Origin: Beijerinckiaceae bacterium
Lineage (GTDB): Bacteria; Pseudomonadota; Alphaproteobacteria; Rhizobiales; Beijerinckiaceae
Direction of reading: 5' to 3'
Length of the DNA: 9,956 bases
NCBI GenBank assembly: GCA_947455285.1
Contig: CANGOK010000109.1
Location: 1-9,956 of the forward strand
This document shows positions 1 through 8,472 of the stretch, piece by piece. Below the pieces are notes generated by a model. It was given only the letters and a program-made list of their open reading frames with translations. It ran no database searches and was not told the origin of the DNA. Each line of letters starts with the position of its first letter. Position 1 is the first letter of the stretch. The translations under genes and the position numbers were made by a program.

Positions 1-1206
1 ATGCCTGAAGTGCTAGCGCGCATGGAGGGACGCGGCATCGCCATTGATCGCCAGATCCTCTCGCGCCTGTCGGGCGATTTCGCCCAGTCCATGGCGCGTC
101 ATGAGGCCGAGATTTACGAGCTTGCGGGCGAGAGCTTCAACCTTGGCTCGCCCAAGCAGCTCGGCGACATTCTCTTCGGAAAGATGGGGCTGCCTGGCGG
201 AAAGAAGACCGCCACCGGCGCATGGTCGACCTCAGCCAGCGTGCTCGATGATCTTGCCGAACAGGGCAATACGCTCGCTGCGCGCATCCTAGATTGGCGC
301 CAGCTGCAGAAGCTGAAATCAACCTATACTGACGCCCTGCCCAATCATGTGAACCCGCATACGAAGCGCGTGCACACATGCTTCTCGCTCGCAGCTACGA
401 CGACGGGGCGTCTGTCATCTTCAGAGCCCAATCTGCAGAACATTCCCGTGCGTAACGAAGAGGGCCGCAAGATTCGCACGGCCTTTGTCGCGACGCCCGG
501 CAACAAACTTATCTCCGCGGACTATTCGCAGATCGAACTGCGCATTCTCGCGCATATCGCCGACATTCCACAGTTGCGCCGCGCCTTTGACGAAGGTCTC
601 GACATTCACGCCATGACGGCGTCGGAAATGTTCGGCGTGCCTGTGAAGGACATGCCGGGCGAAGTGCGTCGCCGCGCCAAGGCTATCAACTTCGGCATCA
701 TCTATGGCATCTCGGCCTTCGGCCTCGCCAATCAGCTCGGCATTCCGCGCGAAGAAGCCGGCGCCTATATCAAGCGCTATTTCGAACGCTTCCCGGGCAT
801 CAAGGATTATATGGAAGCGACGAAGAAGGCCTGCCGCGAGAATGGATATGTGACGACGATCTTCGGTCGTAAGTGCCACTATCCGCGCATCACCGCGTCC
901 AATCCCTCAGAGCGCGCCTTCAATGAACGCGCCGCCATCAACGCCCCGATTCAGGGCTCCGCCTCCGACATCATCCGCCGCGCCATGATCCGCATGGACG
1001 ATGCGCTGGCGGCGGCGCGGTTGAATGCGCGGATGCTGCTGCAGGTGCATGACGAACTGGTCTTCGAAGCGCCCGAGGCTGAGATCGAACAGACCATCGC
1101 GCTGGTGCGCAAGGTGATGATCGACGCGCCCCATCCCGCCCTGCAATTGCATGTGCCCCTGCAGGTCGACGCGCGGGCAGCGGGCAACTGGGACGAAGCG
1201 CACTGA
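1..1206 (+). CDS. polA: DNA polymerase I, C-terminal polymerase domain (5' partial)
   Basis: Family A DNA polymerase, which fills gaps in excision repair and replaces Okazaki primers. The visible 401 residues cover the thumb, palm and fingers, matching about the last 400 residues of E. coli PolA. Motif A is DYSQIELR at 174-181 (metal-binding D174). The O-helix motif B at 223-236 carries R223, K227, F231 and Y235, equivalent to E. coli R754, K758, F762 and Y766. Motif C is QVHDELVFE at 348-356 (H350, D351). The usual C-terminus, NWDEAH, is present. The 5'-nuclease and 3'-5' exonuclease-like domains must lie upstream of the window, so the ATG at position 1 is an internal Met: it falls where family members read into the thumb, next to VLARMEGRGI. 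Phe at 231 is the residue that in E. coli disfavours dideoxynucleotides. The gene converges on addA with no spacer. Identification is certain; completeness of the N-terminal domains cannot be judged. Confidence 0.97.
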   Translation: MPEVLARMEGRGIAIDRQILSRLSGDFAQSMARHEAEIYELAGESFNLGSPKQLGDILFGKMGLPGGKKTATGAWSTSASVLDDLAEQGNTLAARILDWRQLQKLKSTYTDALPNHVNPHTKRVHTCFSLAATTTGRLSSSEPNLQNIPVRNEEGRKIRTAFVATPGNKLISADYSQIELRILAHIADIPQLRRAFDEGLDIHAMTASEMFGVPVKDMPGEVRRRAKAINFGIIYGISAFGLANQLGIPREEAGAYIKRYFERFPGIKDYMEATKKACRENGYVTTIFGRKCHYPRITASNPSERAFNERAAINAPIQGSASDIIRRAMIRMDDALAAARLNARMLLQVHDELVFEAPEAEIEQTIALVRKVMIDAPHPALQLHVPLQVDARAAGNWDEAH

Positions 1207-4200
1207 TCAACGCAGGGTCGCGAAAGCAGCCTTGGCGATCTCATTGCTCAGCGCTTCTATGCGCGGCCCTTCCGTCCAGATCAAAAAGGCCGCGATTTCT
1301 GGGCCCGGATAAAGCTCCTGAACGGCTGCGCGATAGAGCGCGAGCTGCAAGGCGTAGCTTGCGGGCATGGCGCCTGACGGCGGCGCCCCCGTCTTGAAAT
1401 CGGCGATGATCACTTGCGTTGGCGTCTCCGCCAATCGGTCGATCTGTCCAACGATATTGAGTTCACGCCCATTCACAGTGATGCTGCCTGCTAGCGAGAC
1501 TTCCGCGCGCGAGCCGGGGCCGAACAGCGCGGCGAGCCGCGCATCGCCAAGCACGTCGAGCGCCTGTTTGACGACGTGTTGTTGCGTCTCTTGCGGCAGG
1601 CGAGACCCACGCCGCGTCACATAGGTTTGCGCCGCCTTCTCACGAGCTTCATGAGGCGCTTCGGCGAGGTGCTGCAGCAGTTCATGAACCATGCGACCCG
1701 CCTGTATGGCGTGGGCGCGTAGCGTTTGGGCGGCTTGCGAAACAGGCGTCTGGTCCGCCGCAGCAAGCGCGGAAGAGGGGCGCAAGGGCTGCGTAGACGT
1801 TGGCTCAGCAGGCGCTGGACGATCTAGCCATAGCGGCCGCTCCATCGCTGGCTTTGCCGCCGCCTTCGCAGCTTCGGCCGCGCCAAGCGGCGCTCCATCG
1901 ATGCAACGCCGAACGGTCTCGTGCTCATCCCATAGGGCGGGCGCATCCTGCATTCGGCCATCGATGCATCTCTTCACCATGTCATACCAGCAGTCGGCGT
2001 CAGGCCCGCGCGAACCATGGAAGCCCATGATGTAGAGCCGCTCTTCCGCACGCGTCAGCGCGACATAAAGCAGCCGTCGATATTCTTCGCCATTGTCATC
2101 GCGCGCGCGGGCGCGTTGGGCCGCGAGCGGGCCGCAGTCGGCGTCTGCGCGCTGGCTCCATGCAAGCAGCGGCGCATGGTCGTCCCCGAGTTCGAAGATC
2201 TTCGGATCAAAACGCGAGCCCGGCGTCGAACAAGTGTCGGGCAAAAGCACGATCTTGCTTTCAAGACCCTTCGACGCATGCACCGTCAGCACACGCACGC
2301 ATTGGCCCGCAGCTTCCATGTCGCGCTTGATGCTGATGTCCTGCAGCTCATGCAGAAAGGTTTGCAGGGACGGTGTTTCGCGCTGCTCGTGATCGAGTGC
2401 CAGCTTCACGAATTCATCCATGGCGTCGCGTGATTCAGGGCCCAGCCTTTGCTGGATGCGCCGCCGTCCGCCTTCTGCGCCGAGCAGATGCGCATAGAAG
2501 CGGAATGGTCCATTAGTGCGGGCGCGGGTGCGCCAGCTCTCGATGCGTTCGAAGGCTTGCTTGTGCGCTTCGGTTTCGGAGGCGGCGAGGGCGTCATAAA
2601 GCCCGCCTTCGCGCTCCGGCGTAATGGCGATGAGATCATCGTCGGTGAGGCCGATGAGTGGCGACTTGAGCACGCAGGCGAGCGCGAGATCATCTTGCGG
2701 CAACAGCGCTGCGCGCCCCGCTGCAATGAGATCCATCACCGCGATATTTTCAAGAAGCTGCAACCGGTCGGCGCCCGCAACCGGCACGTTCTTTTCTTTT
2801 AACGCGCGGATCACCGCTTCAAAGAAGGCGTTGCGACGACGCACGAGGATCATGATGTCGCCTGCGCGAATGGGGCGGCCAAAGCCGTTTTCATCGCAGA
2901 CGCGTTCTGGCGAGCCTGGCTCAAGCCAGTCGGCGATCATCGCAGCGATCCGCCGCGCCACTATGGCGGGCGGGTCATGCTCGTCTTTGAGGTTGACGGG
3001 CATTCGCCAGTCGCGTTCCTGCTCGGTATCGCGCGCGCCCACCAGCGGCCAGATTTCCACGACGCTTGGCAGGTCGTGTTTCAGCGCGAGATGTTCGGTG
3101 TTCACATCATCGCCATAAACAAGCCCGCGCCGATTGTTGACGTCAGCGAAAATGGCGTCGACGCAGGCCAGAATCCCCGGGGCGGAACGAAAGGAAAGCT
3201 GCAGCGGCACGCTGGCGAAATCGAGGCTTGCGGCTCTCGCGTGCGATTCGAAAAGGCGGCGCATCTCGTCGAACTGTCTGGGCTGCGCACCCTGAAAGGA
3301 ATAGATGGATTGCTTCTCGTCGCCCACCGCAAAGAAGGTCCGCGTGAGTTTGCGTTGCCCTTCGCCGGCCATGAATTCTTCGGCCAGAGCGCGCAGAATG
3401 TCCCATTGCCCGGGCGATGTGTCCTGCGCTTCATCGACGAGAATATGATCGATGCCAGAATCGAGCTTGAAGAGCACCCAGCTTGGCGCAGCGTTTCTGA
3501 GAAGGCGGCGCGTTGTTTCGATGAGGTCGTCGAAATCCAATAAAGCGCGCGCGTTCTTCAAGGCGGCGTAGCTGCGCAGTATCTGCGTAGCGATCCGCGC
3601 CAACGCTGTGGATCGCTCGAAACATTGAACCGATTTAAGCGTCTCGCGAAGCGTGCTGATGCGAATAAGTTCGTTCGTCAGTTCATCCTTTAGGCCGGGG
3701 TCCAGCTTGTCGACCGCCGCAGTCGTAAGTTTGGCGCGCGGCTCCATCTTCTGGGTGAAAAAGACCTCGAGATAAGCTTTGCGTCGAGCCTCGCCCGAGA
3801 CCTGCGCCGCCGTGCGAAAACGCCCTGCCGCCGTCTGATCGTTCTTCGATCCGCGATCAAGCCGCGCCGCATAATCAAGCCAGCGGTCAGGCGGCAGACC
3901 CGCGTTTACAATATCATCTTCAAGCTCTGCGCCCGTGCGGTTCGTCTCTATGGCGAGCGTGCTGCGCAGCGCTGCTTCATAACGCGTGACATCGCCGCCT
4001 CGCGCTTCTATCCCGCGCATTAGCTTGTCGCGCTTGCCAAGCACTGCTTGCAGCAGATCATCAAAATCAGCGGCGCTGGTCTGTCCGCTGAGGAGGCGCA
4101 GCGCTTGGCCTAGCGGCCCGTCCTCATCGTCGAGCGCGAGCGCCAGCGCCTTGTCGCGCGCCAGGGCCAGAAGCTCAGCCTGCTCGACATCTTCGATCAC

Positions 4201-4647
4201 GCGAAAATGCGAGGCCACATGGGCTTCGAATGGAAAGAGATGCAGCAGCCTTTCGCAGAAGGCGTGGATGGTCTGTATCTTCAACCCGCCCGGTGTCTCC
4301 ACCGTGCGCGCGAAAAGACGCCGCGCGAAGGCGAGATCGCCCTTGGTGAAAGGCGAGCCCGTCTTGCGGATCTCCTTCTCCAAAGCCTCATCGTCAAGCA
4401 CGGTCCATTTCGACAAAGTGTCGAATACGCGTAGCGCCATATTCGCCGCCGCAGCCTTTGTGAAGGTGAGGCAGAGGATTTTGGATGGCGGCGTTCCCGC
4501 CAGCAGCAGGCGGATCACGCGCTGTGTCAGCACATGGGTCTTGCCCGAGCCAGCATTGGCCGAAACCCATGCGGTGGCGGCGGGGTCGGCGGCGCGTGTC
4601 TGCGCGGCGAGCGTGGCGGGGGGAATGGCGTGACGCAGGGCCATCAT
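1207..4647 (-). CDS. addA: AddA, helicase-nuclease subunit of AddAB (alphaproteobacterial type)
   Basis: UvrD-like SF1A 3'-5' helicase fused to a RecB-type nuclease; with AddB it processes double-strand ends so that RecA can load. All helicase motifs are intact: Walker A ANAGSGKT at 30-37 (K36), Ia LTFTKAAA at 60-67, II LVDEAQDTSP at 403-412, III VGDEKQSIYSFQGA at 441-454, IV LQLSFRS at 482-488, V VLTVHASKGLES at 786-797, VI RRLLYVALTRAEERLYI at 857-873. An Ala/Pro-rich linker (about 922-972) leads to the nuclease: H988, D1070 in VGQIDRL, D1083 and K1085 in IADFKTG, then QLALY at 1101-1105. The length of 1146 aa fits the alphaproteobacterial family. The first ATG (4647) overlaps the addB stop as ATGA, and an in-frame TGA lies directly upstream, so only 4647 or the next codon, ATG 4644, can start it. 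The spacing of a strong Shine-Dalgarno favours 4644. In many relatives trxA follows addA; here it is convergent polA. Confidence 0.97.
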   Translation of the reverse strand: MMALRHAIPPATLAAQTRAADPAATAWVSANAGSGKTHVLTQRVIRLLLAGTPPSKILCLTFTKAAAANMALRVFDTLSKWTVLDDEALEKEIRKTGSPFTKGDLAFARRLFARTVETPGGLKIQTIHAFCERLLHLFPFEAHVASHFRVIEDVEQAELLALARDKALALALDDEDGPLGQALRLLSGQTSAADFDDLLQAVLGKRDKLMRGIEARGGDVTRYEAALRSTLAIETNRTGAELEDDIVNAGLPPDRWLDYAARLDRGSKNDQTAAGRFRTAAQVSGEARRKAYLEVFFTQKMEPRAKLTTAAVDKLDPGLKDELTNELIRISTLRETLKSVQCFERSTALARIATQILRSYAALKNARALLDFDDLIETTRRLLRNAAPSWVLFKLDSGIDHILVDEAQDTSPGQWDILRALAEEFMAGEGQRKLTRTFFAVGDEKQSIYSFQGAQPRQFDEMRRLFESHARAASLDFASVPLQLSFRSAPGILACVDAIFADVNNRRGLVYGDDVNTEHLALKHDLPSVVEIWPLVGARDTEQERDWRMPVNLKDEHDPPAIVARRIAAMIADWLEPGSPERVCDENGFGRPIRAGDIMILVRRRNAFFEAVIRALKEKNVPVAGADRLQLLENIAVMDLIAAGRAALLPQDDLALACVLKSPLIGLTDDDLIAITPEREGGLYDALAASETEAHKQAFERIESWRTRARTNGPFRFYAHLLGAEGGRRRIQQRLGPESRDAMDEFVKLALDHEQRETPSLQTFLHELQDISIKRDMEAAGQCVRVLTVHASKGLESKIVLLPDTCSTPGSRFDPKIFELGDDHAPLLAWSQRADADCGPLAAQRARARDDNGEEYRRLLYVALTRAEERLYIMGFHGSRGPDADCWYDMVKRCIDGRMQDAPALWDEHETVRRCIDGAPLGAAEAAKAAAKPAMERPLWLDRPAPAEPTSTQPLRPSSALAAADQTPVSQAAQTLRAHAIQAGRMVHELLQHLAEAPHEAREKAAQTYVTRRGSRLPQETQQHVVKQALDVLGDARLAALFGPGSRAEVSLAGSITVNGRELNIVGQIDRLAETPTQVIIADFKTGAPPSGAMPASYALQLALYRAAVQELYPGPEIAAFLIWTEGPRIEALSNEIAKAAFATLR
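1262..1300 (+). terminator. Weak candidate terminator for polA, inside the addA 3' end
   Basis: A perfect 7-bp all-G/C inverted repeat, CGCGGCC at 1262-1268 and GGCCGCG at 1288-1294, encloses a 19-nt loop and is followed by ATTTCT. It begins about 55 nt past the polA stop, on the strand that polA transcripts would use. The U-tract is poor and the loop long, and the bases encode addA on the other strand, so the match may be chance in GC-rich DNA. No better terminator is seen for polA. Confidence 0.2.
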
Positions 4648-7600
4648 TCACCCCCTTGTCCGCCAGCCGACCATTCCTTCACACGCGCGAGGTGGTCATA
4701 GGCGCCATAGGTATTGGTGAATTGAGGAAAAGGCCGCGGCACATAGGGCGTCGCCTCATCGCGGAATTGCGAGAGCAGCTTGTGCAACTCCTCGAATTGG
4801 TCCTGCACGAGTTGATCGAAGGGCTTGTCTTTCTCGCCCTTCACTTCGCGCGTGTCGACCCCTTTCGCCCCGCCAATCTTCACATAGAGCGCGCTGCTCA
4901 CTTCTTTGGCGCGAACCTTTTCAAATGCGCCGCGCTCAATCATCGCAGCCTCGAGTGTGAGCTGTGGCGAGAAGCCCGCGTTGACTTCCTTTTGCGAGGG
5001 CACGCGTCCGCTCTTGTAATCGACCACGATCAGCGAGCCGTCCTTGTGATGTTCGATGCGGTCTGCGACGCCGGTCAGCGTGAATTGCGAGCCATCGGCA
5101 AGCGTCAACGATAGGCGTCCGGATTGTTCGGTGTCGATGTCGGCGATGTCGTCGCGGCGAGAGTTTTCCCAATCGATGAATTGCTTCATTGCGAAGGCAT
5201 GGCGTGGCCATGTGAAGGCGCGGAAGGCGGCGTTGCGCATCAGTTCGCTGAAGGCGTCTTCTGCGCGTTTAATCAGTTTCGCTTCAGCGCCAGGAACGAG
5301 ACGCCCTTTTGGATGATCGATCACGAAGCGCGACAGAACATCATGCAGAAGAATGCCGGACTCGCGCGCCCCCGCCTCCGCGCCGATGGGTTCAAGCGGT
5401 TTCAGTTTCAGGATGCGTTCCGCATAGATCGAATAGGGATCGCGTCGCAATGTCTCGATGCGCGTCACGCTCAGCGACGTCGGCCGCAACTCAAGTTTGG
5501 GCTTTGGTGTCGGGCGTTGCGCGCGCTTGGTTTCTTCGCCGTCGCCATCAACAAGTCGCGCCAATTCCAACGCTCGTTCGCCGCGCGCCTTGCACTGGCC
5601 CCATTGAATGTCGCCCGCCAGCGCCGCTAATCGTTGCAGGAAGCGCGAAGGCACGGTTGGGGAGCCGCCCCTTTTTTGCGCGCGGGTGATGACGATCTCG
5701 CGCGCACCCATGGCCTGCGTGAAATCGTGTGCGGTTTGGCCGATGCGACGCTCTGGCGAGGACAAGCCAAGCTCTGCCCGCATGGGACGGTTGAGGAAAG
5801 CGTCGGCGCTTGATTGCGGCGGCCAAACGGTCTCGTCGAGCCCGCCGAGCAGAGCGAGATCGCAAGGCATGAGGCGGGCTTCCAGCAGGCCGAGAATTTT
5901 TAACCGGGGATGGGACTGCGTAGGCCCACGCACTGCGAGTTCGGCGCTGATGTCTTTGAAGAGCAGTTCGTAGCTTTCAAGATCGACCGGAAGACGCTCG
6001 CCCGCGTTGGCGAGCTCATCGAGCAGCTCTTGCAGGGCTTCGATGCCCGGCGAAAGACTTTCGGCGCCGTTCAGCGTTTCTTGCAGCGCCTTCAAATGCG
6101 CCTGTGCATAGGCTGAAAGCGTTTGTCCCGCGCCAAGCGCGCGCAGGGGCGCGAGCAATGTCTCGACTTGCACGAGCAAGGACTCGATGGCCTGCCAGTC
6201 GTCGTCGGTTATGCGCCGCGCAGCAGGATGGCCATCGCGGCTTGATGCGGCGTTTCGCGCGGCGGCGATGATCTCCGCAATGCCTGCCTCATCTGGCAGG
6301 ACCATGCGCAGCACGCCAACATCGATCCGCCGCGCGAGCCGGTCGATTTCCTGCTCCTCTCGCCCAAGGCGAAAAAGCGGATGCGTGAGCATCGATAGCA
6401 GCGCGATGGAGGGTTGCGATTCAAGGGCGCAGGCGAGCAGCAAGTTCGCCAAGGCGCCTTCAGGGGTCACACTCAATCGTTCGCCGCCGGAATCGTCGAC
6501 ATGAATGTCCCAGCGCGCCAGCTCCGCTCGCACCCGCGCCGCAAGACCTCGATCGGGGGTGATGAGCGAGCAGGTCTTGCCTTCGGTCTCCAGCGCCTCG
6601 CGCATGAGGAGCGCGATGGCCAGCGCCTCTTCGCGGTCGTCGGCGGCCTCGACCAGTGTGATATCTTCGAGGGCCAGCGCGACGGCGCCGCCCGCCATGC
6701 GCTCGGGAAAATTTCGCCAGGCGTCTGTGGTGTCGGCAGGGCGCAGGGCCTCGCTCAGGAGTAGGCGGCGCGCCTGCAAGGCGGGGTCGGGGCGGCCGAT
6801 CTCCACGACATCTTCGCGTTTGGCGCCGATGGTCTCGAGCAGCTTGTTCAGCATCATCTGCGGATGGCCCGCCGAGGCTTCGAGGCGCCGCGCGGGATCG
6901 CCGGGAATCAGCGACCATGTTTCTTCGTCAAGCAGGGTGTCGAGGCCCGGCAGCACCACCGCGCCCATGGGCGCTCTTGCGAGCGCGGCCAGCAACCGAG
7001 CGGTGGAGCGGTTCGTTCCGGTCGAGCCGATGGCGACGACCGGTTCATCCGCCCGCGCCGTCAGCCGCGCGATTTCGGCGTCGATCAGGCGCACCTGTCG
7101 CTCGGCCCGGTCCATCAACCCGATCTCGCGCAGATGATCGGGCCAGATCGTTGTGGCGATGCGCAGGAATTTGAGGGTCAGCTCCCAGTAGTGGTCGAAC
7201 TCTCGCGGAGCGAGGGTTTCGAGCTTCGCCCATTCGACGCCCTCGATGGTCATCTCGTCCATGAGGCCCGCAAGATCGCCTGCGAGGCGAAAGGCGTGGG
7301 CGGGGCCGGGGGCGATCAGCGGAGCGGCGCCGTCGCGCTCTGCTCCGCGCAGGCTTTCCGCAAAGGTGAGGATCAGCCTTGCGAGATCCAGCCGCCGCTG
7401 CATCTCGCCGATGGCTTCGGGCAGATCGTCTGGCAAGCCCGCGCCGCGCGCCTCTTCGAACATGAGCGAGGTTTCGATGGCGTCGATCTGGCCGAGCGGC
7501 ACGATGCGTGGCAGCAGCGCCACGGGCTTTGCGGTCAGCTTGGAAAATTCCACGGCGAGGGCGCGCGCCGCGCGCCGCGTCGGCACAAAGATCGTCGCGC

Positions 7601-7739
7601 CCGACAGGCGCAGCGGGCCGACATGGGCGCCAAAGCCCGGGACGATCTCGCCGTCGAGGAAGGCCATGGCGAAAGTCGCGAGCCAGGGCGCGCCCGGCGG
7701 GATCGAGAAGAGACGCGGGGCGGCGGCGAGGGAGGCCAT
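4644..7739 (-). CDS. addB: AddB, nuclease and scaffold subunit of AddAB (alphaproteobacterial type)
   Basis: Second subunit of the AddAB helicase-nuclease; its nuclease domain cuts the strand complementary to the one cut by AddA. The N-terminal half is a helicase-like fold with no P-loop: the start reads SIPPGAPWL (12-20) and FVPTRRAARAL (51-61), as expected for the alphaproteobacterial family. A helicase-like remnant, LLGGLDETVWP, sits at 630-640. After a charged, Pro-rich linker (about 731-752) comes the signature SVTRIETLRRDPYSIYA (757-773), then the RecB-type nuclease: H799 in GILLHDVL, D893 in GVADRIE, D907 and K909 in VVDYKSG, and Q926. Only four Cys are present (C390, C437, C626, C716), all before the nuclease, so the iron-sulfur cluster of Bacillus AddB cannot form in the usual way. 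The start is well fixed: ATG 7739 lies 1 bp after the upstream stop, an in-frame TAG lies at 7760-7758, and the IPPG motif excludes a later start. No Shine-Dalgarno is seen, which suggests coupled translation. Confidence 0.95.
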   Translation of the reverse strand: MASLAAAPRLFSIPPGAPWLATFAMAFLDGEIVPGFGAHVGPLRLSGATIFVPTRRAARALAVEFSKLTAKPVALLPRIVPLGQIDAIETSLMFEEARGAGLPDDLPEAIGEMQRRLDLARLILTFAESLRGAERDGAAPLIAPGPAHAFRLAGDLAGLMDEMTIEGVEWAKLETLAPREFDHYWELTLKFLRIATTIWPDHLREIGLMDRAERQVRLIDAEIARLTARADEPVVAIGSTGTNRSTARLLAALARAPMGAVVLPGLDTLLDEETWSLIPGDPARRLEASAGHPQMMLNKLLETIGAKREDVVEIGRPDPALQARRLLLSEALRPADTTDAWRNFPERMAGGAVALALEDITLVEAADDREEALAIALLMREALETEGKTCSLITPDRGLAARVRAELARWDIHVDDSGGERLSVTPEGALANLLLACALESQPSIALLSMLTHPLFRLGREEQEIDRLARRIDVGVLRMVLPDEAGIAEIIAAARNAASSRDGHPAARRITDDDWQAIESLLVQVETLLAPLRALGAGQTLSAYAQAHLKALQETLNGAESLSPGIEALQELLDELANAGERLPVDLESYELLFKDISAELAVRGPTQSHPRLKILGLLEARLMPCDLALLGGLDETVWPPQSSADAFLNRPMRAELGLSSPERRIGQTAHDFTQAMGAREIVITRAQKRGGSPTVPSRFLQRLAALAGDIQWGQCKARGERALELARLVDGDGEETKRAQRPTPKPKLELRPTSLSVTRIETLRRDPYSIYAERILKLKPLEPIGAEAGARESGILLHDVLSRFVIDHPKGRLVPGAEAKLIKRAEDAFSELMRNAAFRAFTWPRHAFAMKQFIDWENSRRDDIADIDTEQSGRLSLTLADGSQFTLTGVADRIEHHKDGSLIVVDYKSGRVPSQKEVNAGFSPQLTLEAAMIERGAFEKVRAKEVSSALYVKIGGAKGVDTREVKGEKDKPFDQLVQDQFEELHKLLSQFRDEATPYVPRPFPQFTNTYGAYDHLARVKEWSAGGQGGE
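4648..4657 (-). promoter_or_regulatory. Shine-Dalgarno sequence of addA
   Basis: Reading the minus strand, AAGGGGGTGA at 4657-4648 can pair over all ten bases with the 3' end of 16S rRNA (one G-U wobble). It lies in the last codons of addB. From its AAGGGGGT core there are 2 nt to ATG 4647 and 5 nt to ATG 4644; about 5 nt is the usual best spacing, so 4644 is the better placed start. It is the strongest ribosome binding site in the window. Confidence 0.7.
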
Positions 7740-7740
7740 G

Positions 7741-8469
7741 TCAGAGGGCTGATCGGTCTATGGCGGCTTCCGCCTCGCCGATGGCCTCGGGTGTGCCCAC
7801 ATGCAGCCACAGGCCCTCGAGCCGCACCCCAAAGAGGCGGCCCTTTTCGGCGGCTTCGAAGAGGAAGGGCGAGAGGCGGAAGATCTCGCGCGGATCATTG
7901 GCGAAGGGTTCGGTCTTCAATATGCCGACGCCCGAATAAACGAAGGCCGCGACCTCGCTCTGCGCGCGCTTCGTCAGGCGGCCTTCCTGATCCAGATGAA
8001 AATCGCCCGGCCAATCGACACCGACGCTGGTCGCTGTGGGCGCGACGAGAAGCAGCGCGTCCATCCGCTCGGGATCCCACGCGTCCGCGAGGCGACGCAA
8101 ATTGGAGGTCGGGCCTTCAACCCAGAAGGCGTCGGTGTTGGCGACGAAGAACGGGCCATCGCCCAAGAGGGGCAGCGCCTTGCGGATGCCGCCGCCCTGA
8201 TCGAGCAGTTTGGCGCGCTCGTCAGAGATGCTGATGCGCAGGTCCTTGCGGCTCTCAAGATGCGTCTCGATCTGGTCCCCAAGGTAATGGACGTTCACCA
8301 CCGCCTGCTTCAGGCCGGCCTTTGCGAAGGCGTCCAGCACATGATCGATCAGCGCCTTGCCGCGCACATCGACGAGGGGCTTGGGGATCGTATTGGTGAT
8401 CGGCCGCATGCGCGTGCCAAGGCCCGCGGCGAAGATCATGGCGTTCTTGGGCGATGATCCGGCGCTCAT
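7741..8469 (-). CDS. murU: MurU-like sugar-1-phosphate nucleotidyltransferase
   Basis: GT-A fold nucleotidyltransferase of 242 aa. The NTP-binding signature is AAGLGTRMRP (14-23), followed by PKPL at 29-32 with the conserved Lys30. The LLDQGGGI loop at 88-95 resembles the ETGGGI loop of MurU. N111-T-D113 holds the likely metal-binding Asp, and HVGTPE sits at 223-228 near the C-terminus. Homologues are often named mannose-1-phosphate guanylyltransferase-like from sequence alone. The gene lies just after amgK, as in the Pseudomonas AmgK-MurU recycling route, so UTP:MurNAc-1-phosphate uridylyltransferase is the best inference: it would make UDP-MurNAc and bypass fosfomycin-sensitive MurA. Sugar and nucleotide specificity cannot be read from the sequence. 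The start at 8469 has GAGAGG only 3 nt upstream; ATG 8439 (Met11), right before the NTP signature, is a possible alternative. The reading frame is the same as that of the upstream gene, separated by its TGA and six sense codons. Confidence 0.85.
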   Translation of the reverse strand: MSAGSSPKNAMIFAAGLGTRMRPITNTIPKPLVDVRGKALIDHVLDAFAKAGLKQAVVNVHYLGDQIETHLESRKDLRISISDERAKLLDQGGGIRKALPLLGDGPFFVANTDAFWVEGPTSNLRRLADAWDPERMDALLLVAPTATSVGVDWPGDFHLDQEGRLTKRAQSEVAAFVYSGVGILKTEPFANDPREIFRLSPFLFEAAEKGRLFGVRLEGLWLHVGTPEAIGEAEAAIDRSAL

Positions 8470-8472
8470 GAG

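Noticed and set aside
1..3. ATG at position 1 as a true start for a short DNA polymerase.
   Set aside because: It coincides with the window edge and falls inside the thumb region by comparison with E. coli PolA, so a cut gene is far more likely than a Klenow-like gene.
421..879. 152-codon minus-strand open frame opposite the polA active-site region.
   Set aside because: It is antisense to motifs A and B of polA, whose coding is certain; no independent support.
1140..1165. Inverted repeat CCTGCA/TGCAGG as a terminator for addA transcripts.
   Set aside because: It has a 6-bp stem with a 14-nt loop and no U-tract on the minus strand, and lies in conserved polA coding sequence.
2977..3543. 188-codon plus-strand open frame opposite addA, and others such as 3986-4633 and 4485-5114.
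   Set aside because: They are mirror images of conserved helicase and nuclease codons, with no family resemblance or ribosome site; the last one crosses the addA-addB junction.
3669..3684. GTTC repeats resembling an alphaproteobacterial LexA (SOS) box.
   Set aside because: The spacings are 0, 4 and 8 nt instead of the required 7, and the site lies deep within addA, far from any promoter.
7558..7585. GC-rich repetitive stretch rich in GCGC and CGCG.
   Set aside because: It encodes the conserved TRRAARALA segment of AddB; the pattern follows from Arg and Ala codons.
6864..8234. 456-codon plus-strand open frame opposite addB and the murU-like gene.
   Set aside because: It is Arg/Gly/Ala/Pro-rich with no recognisable domain, lies opposite two well-supported genes and crosses their junction. 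Long antisense open frames are expected in GC-rich DNA.
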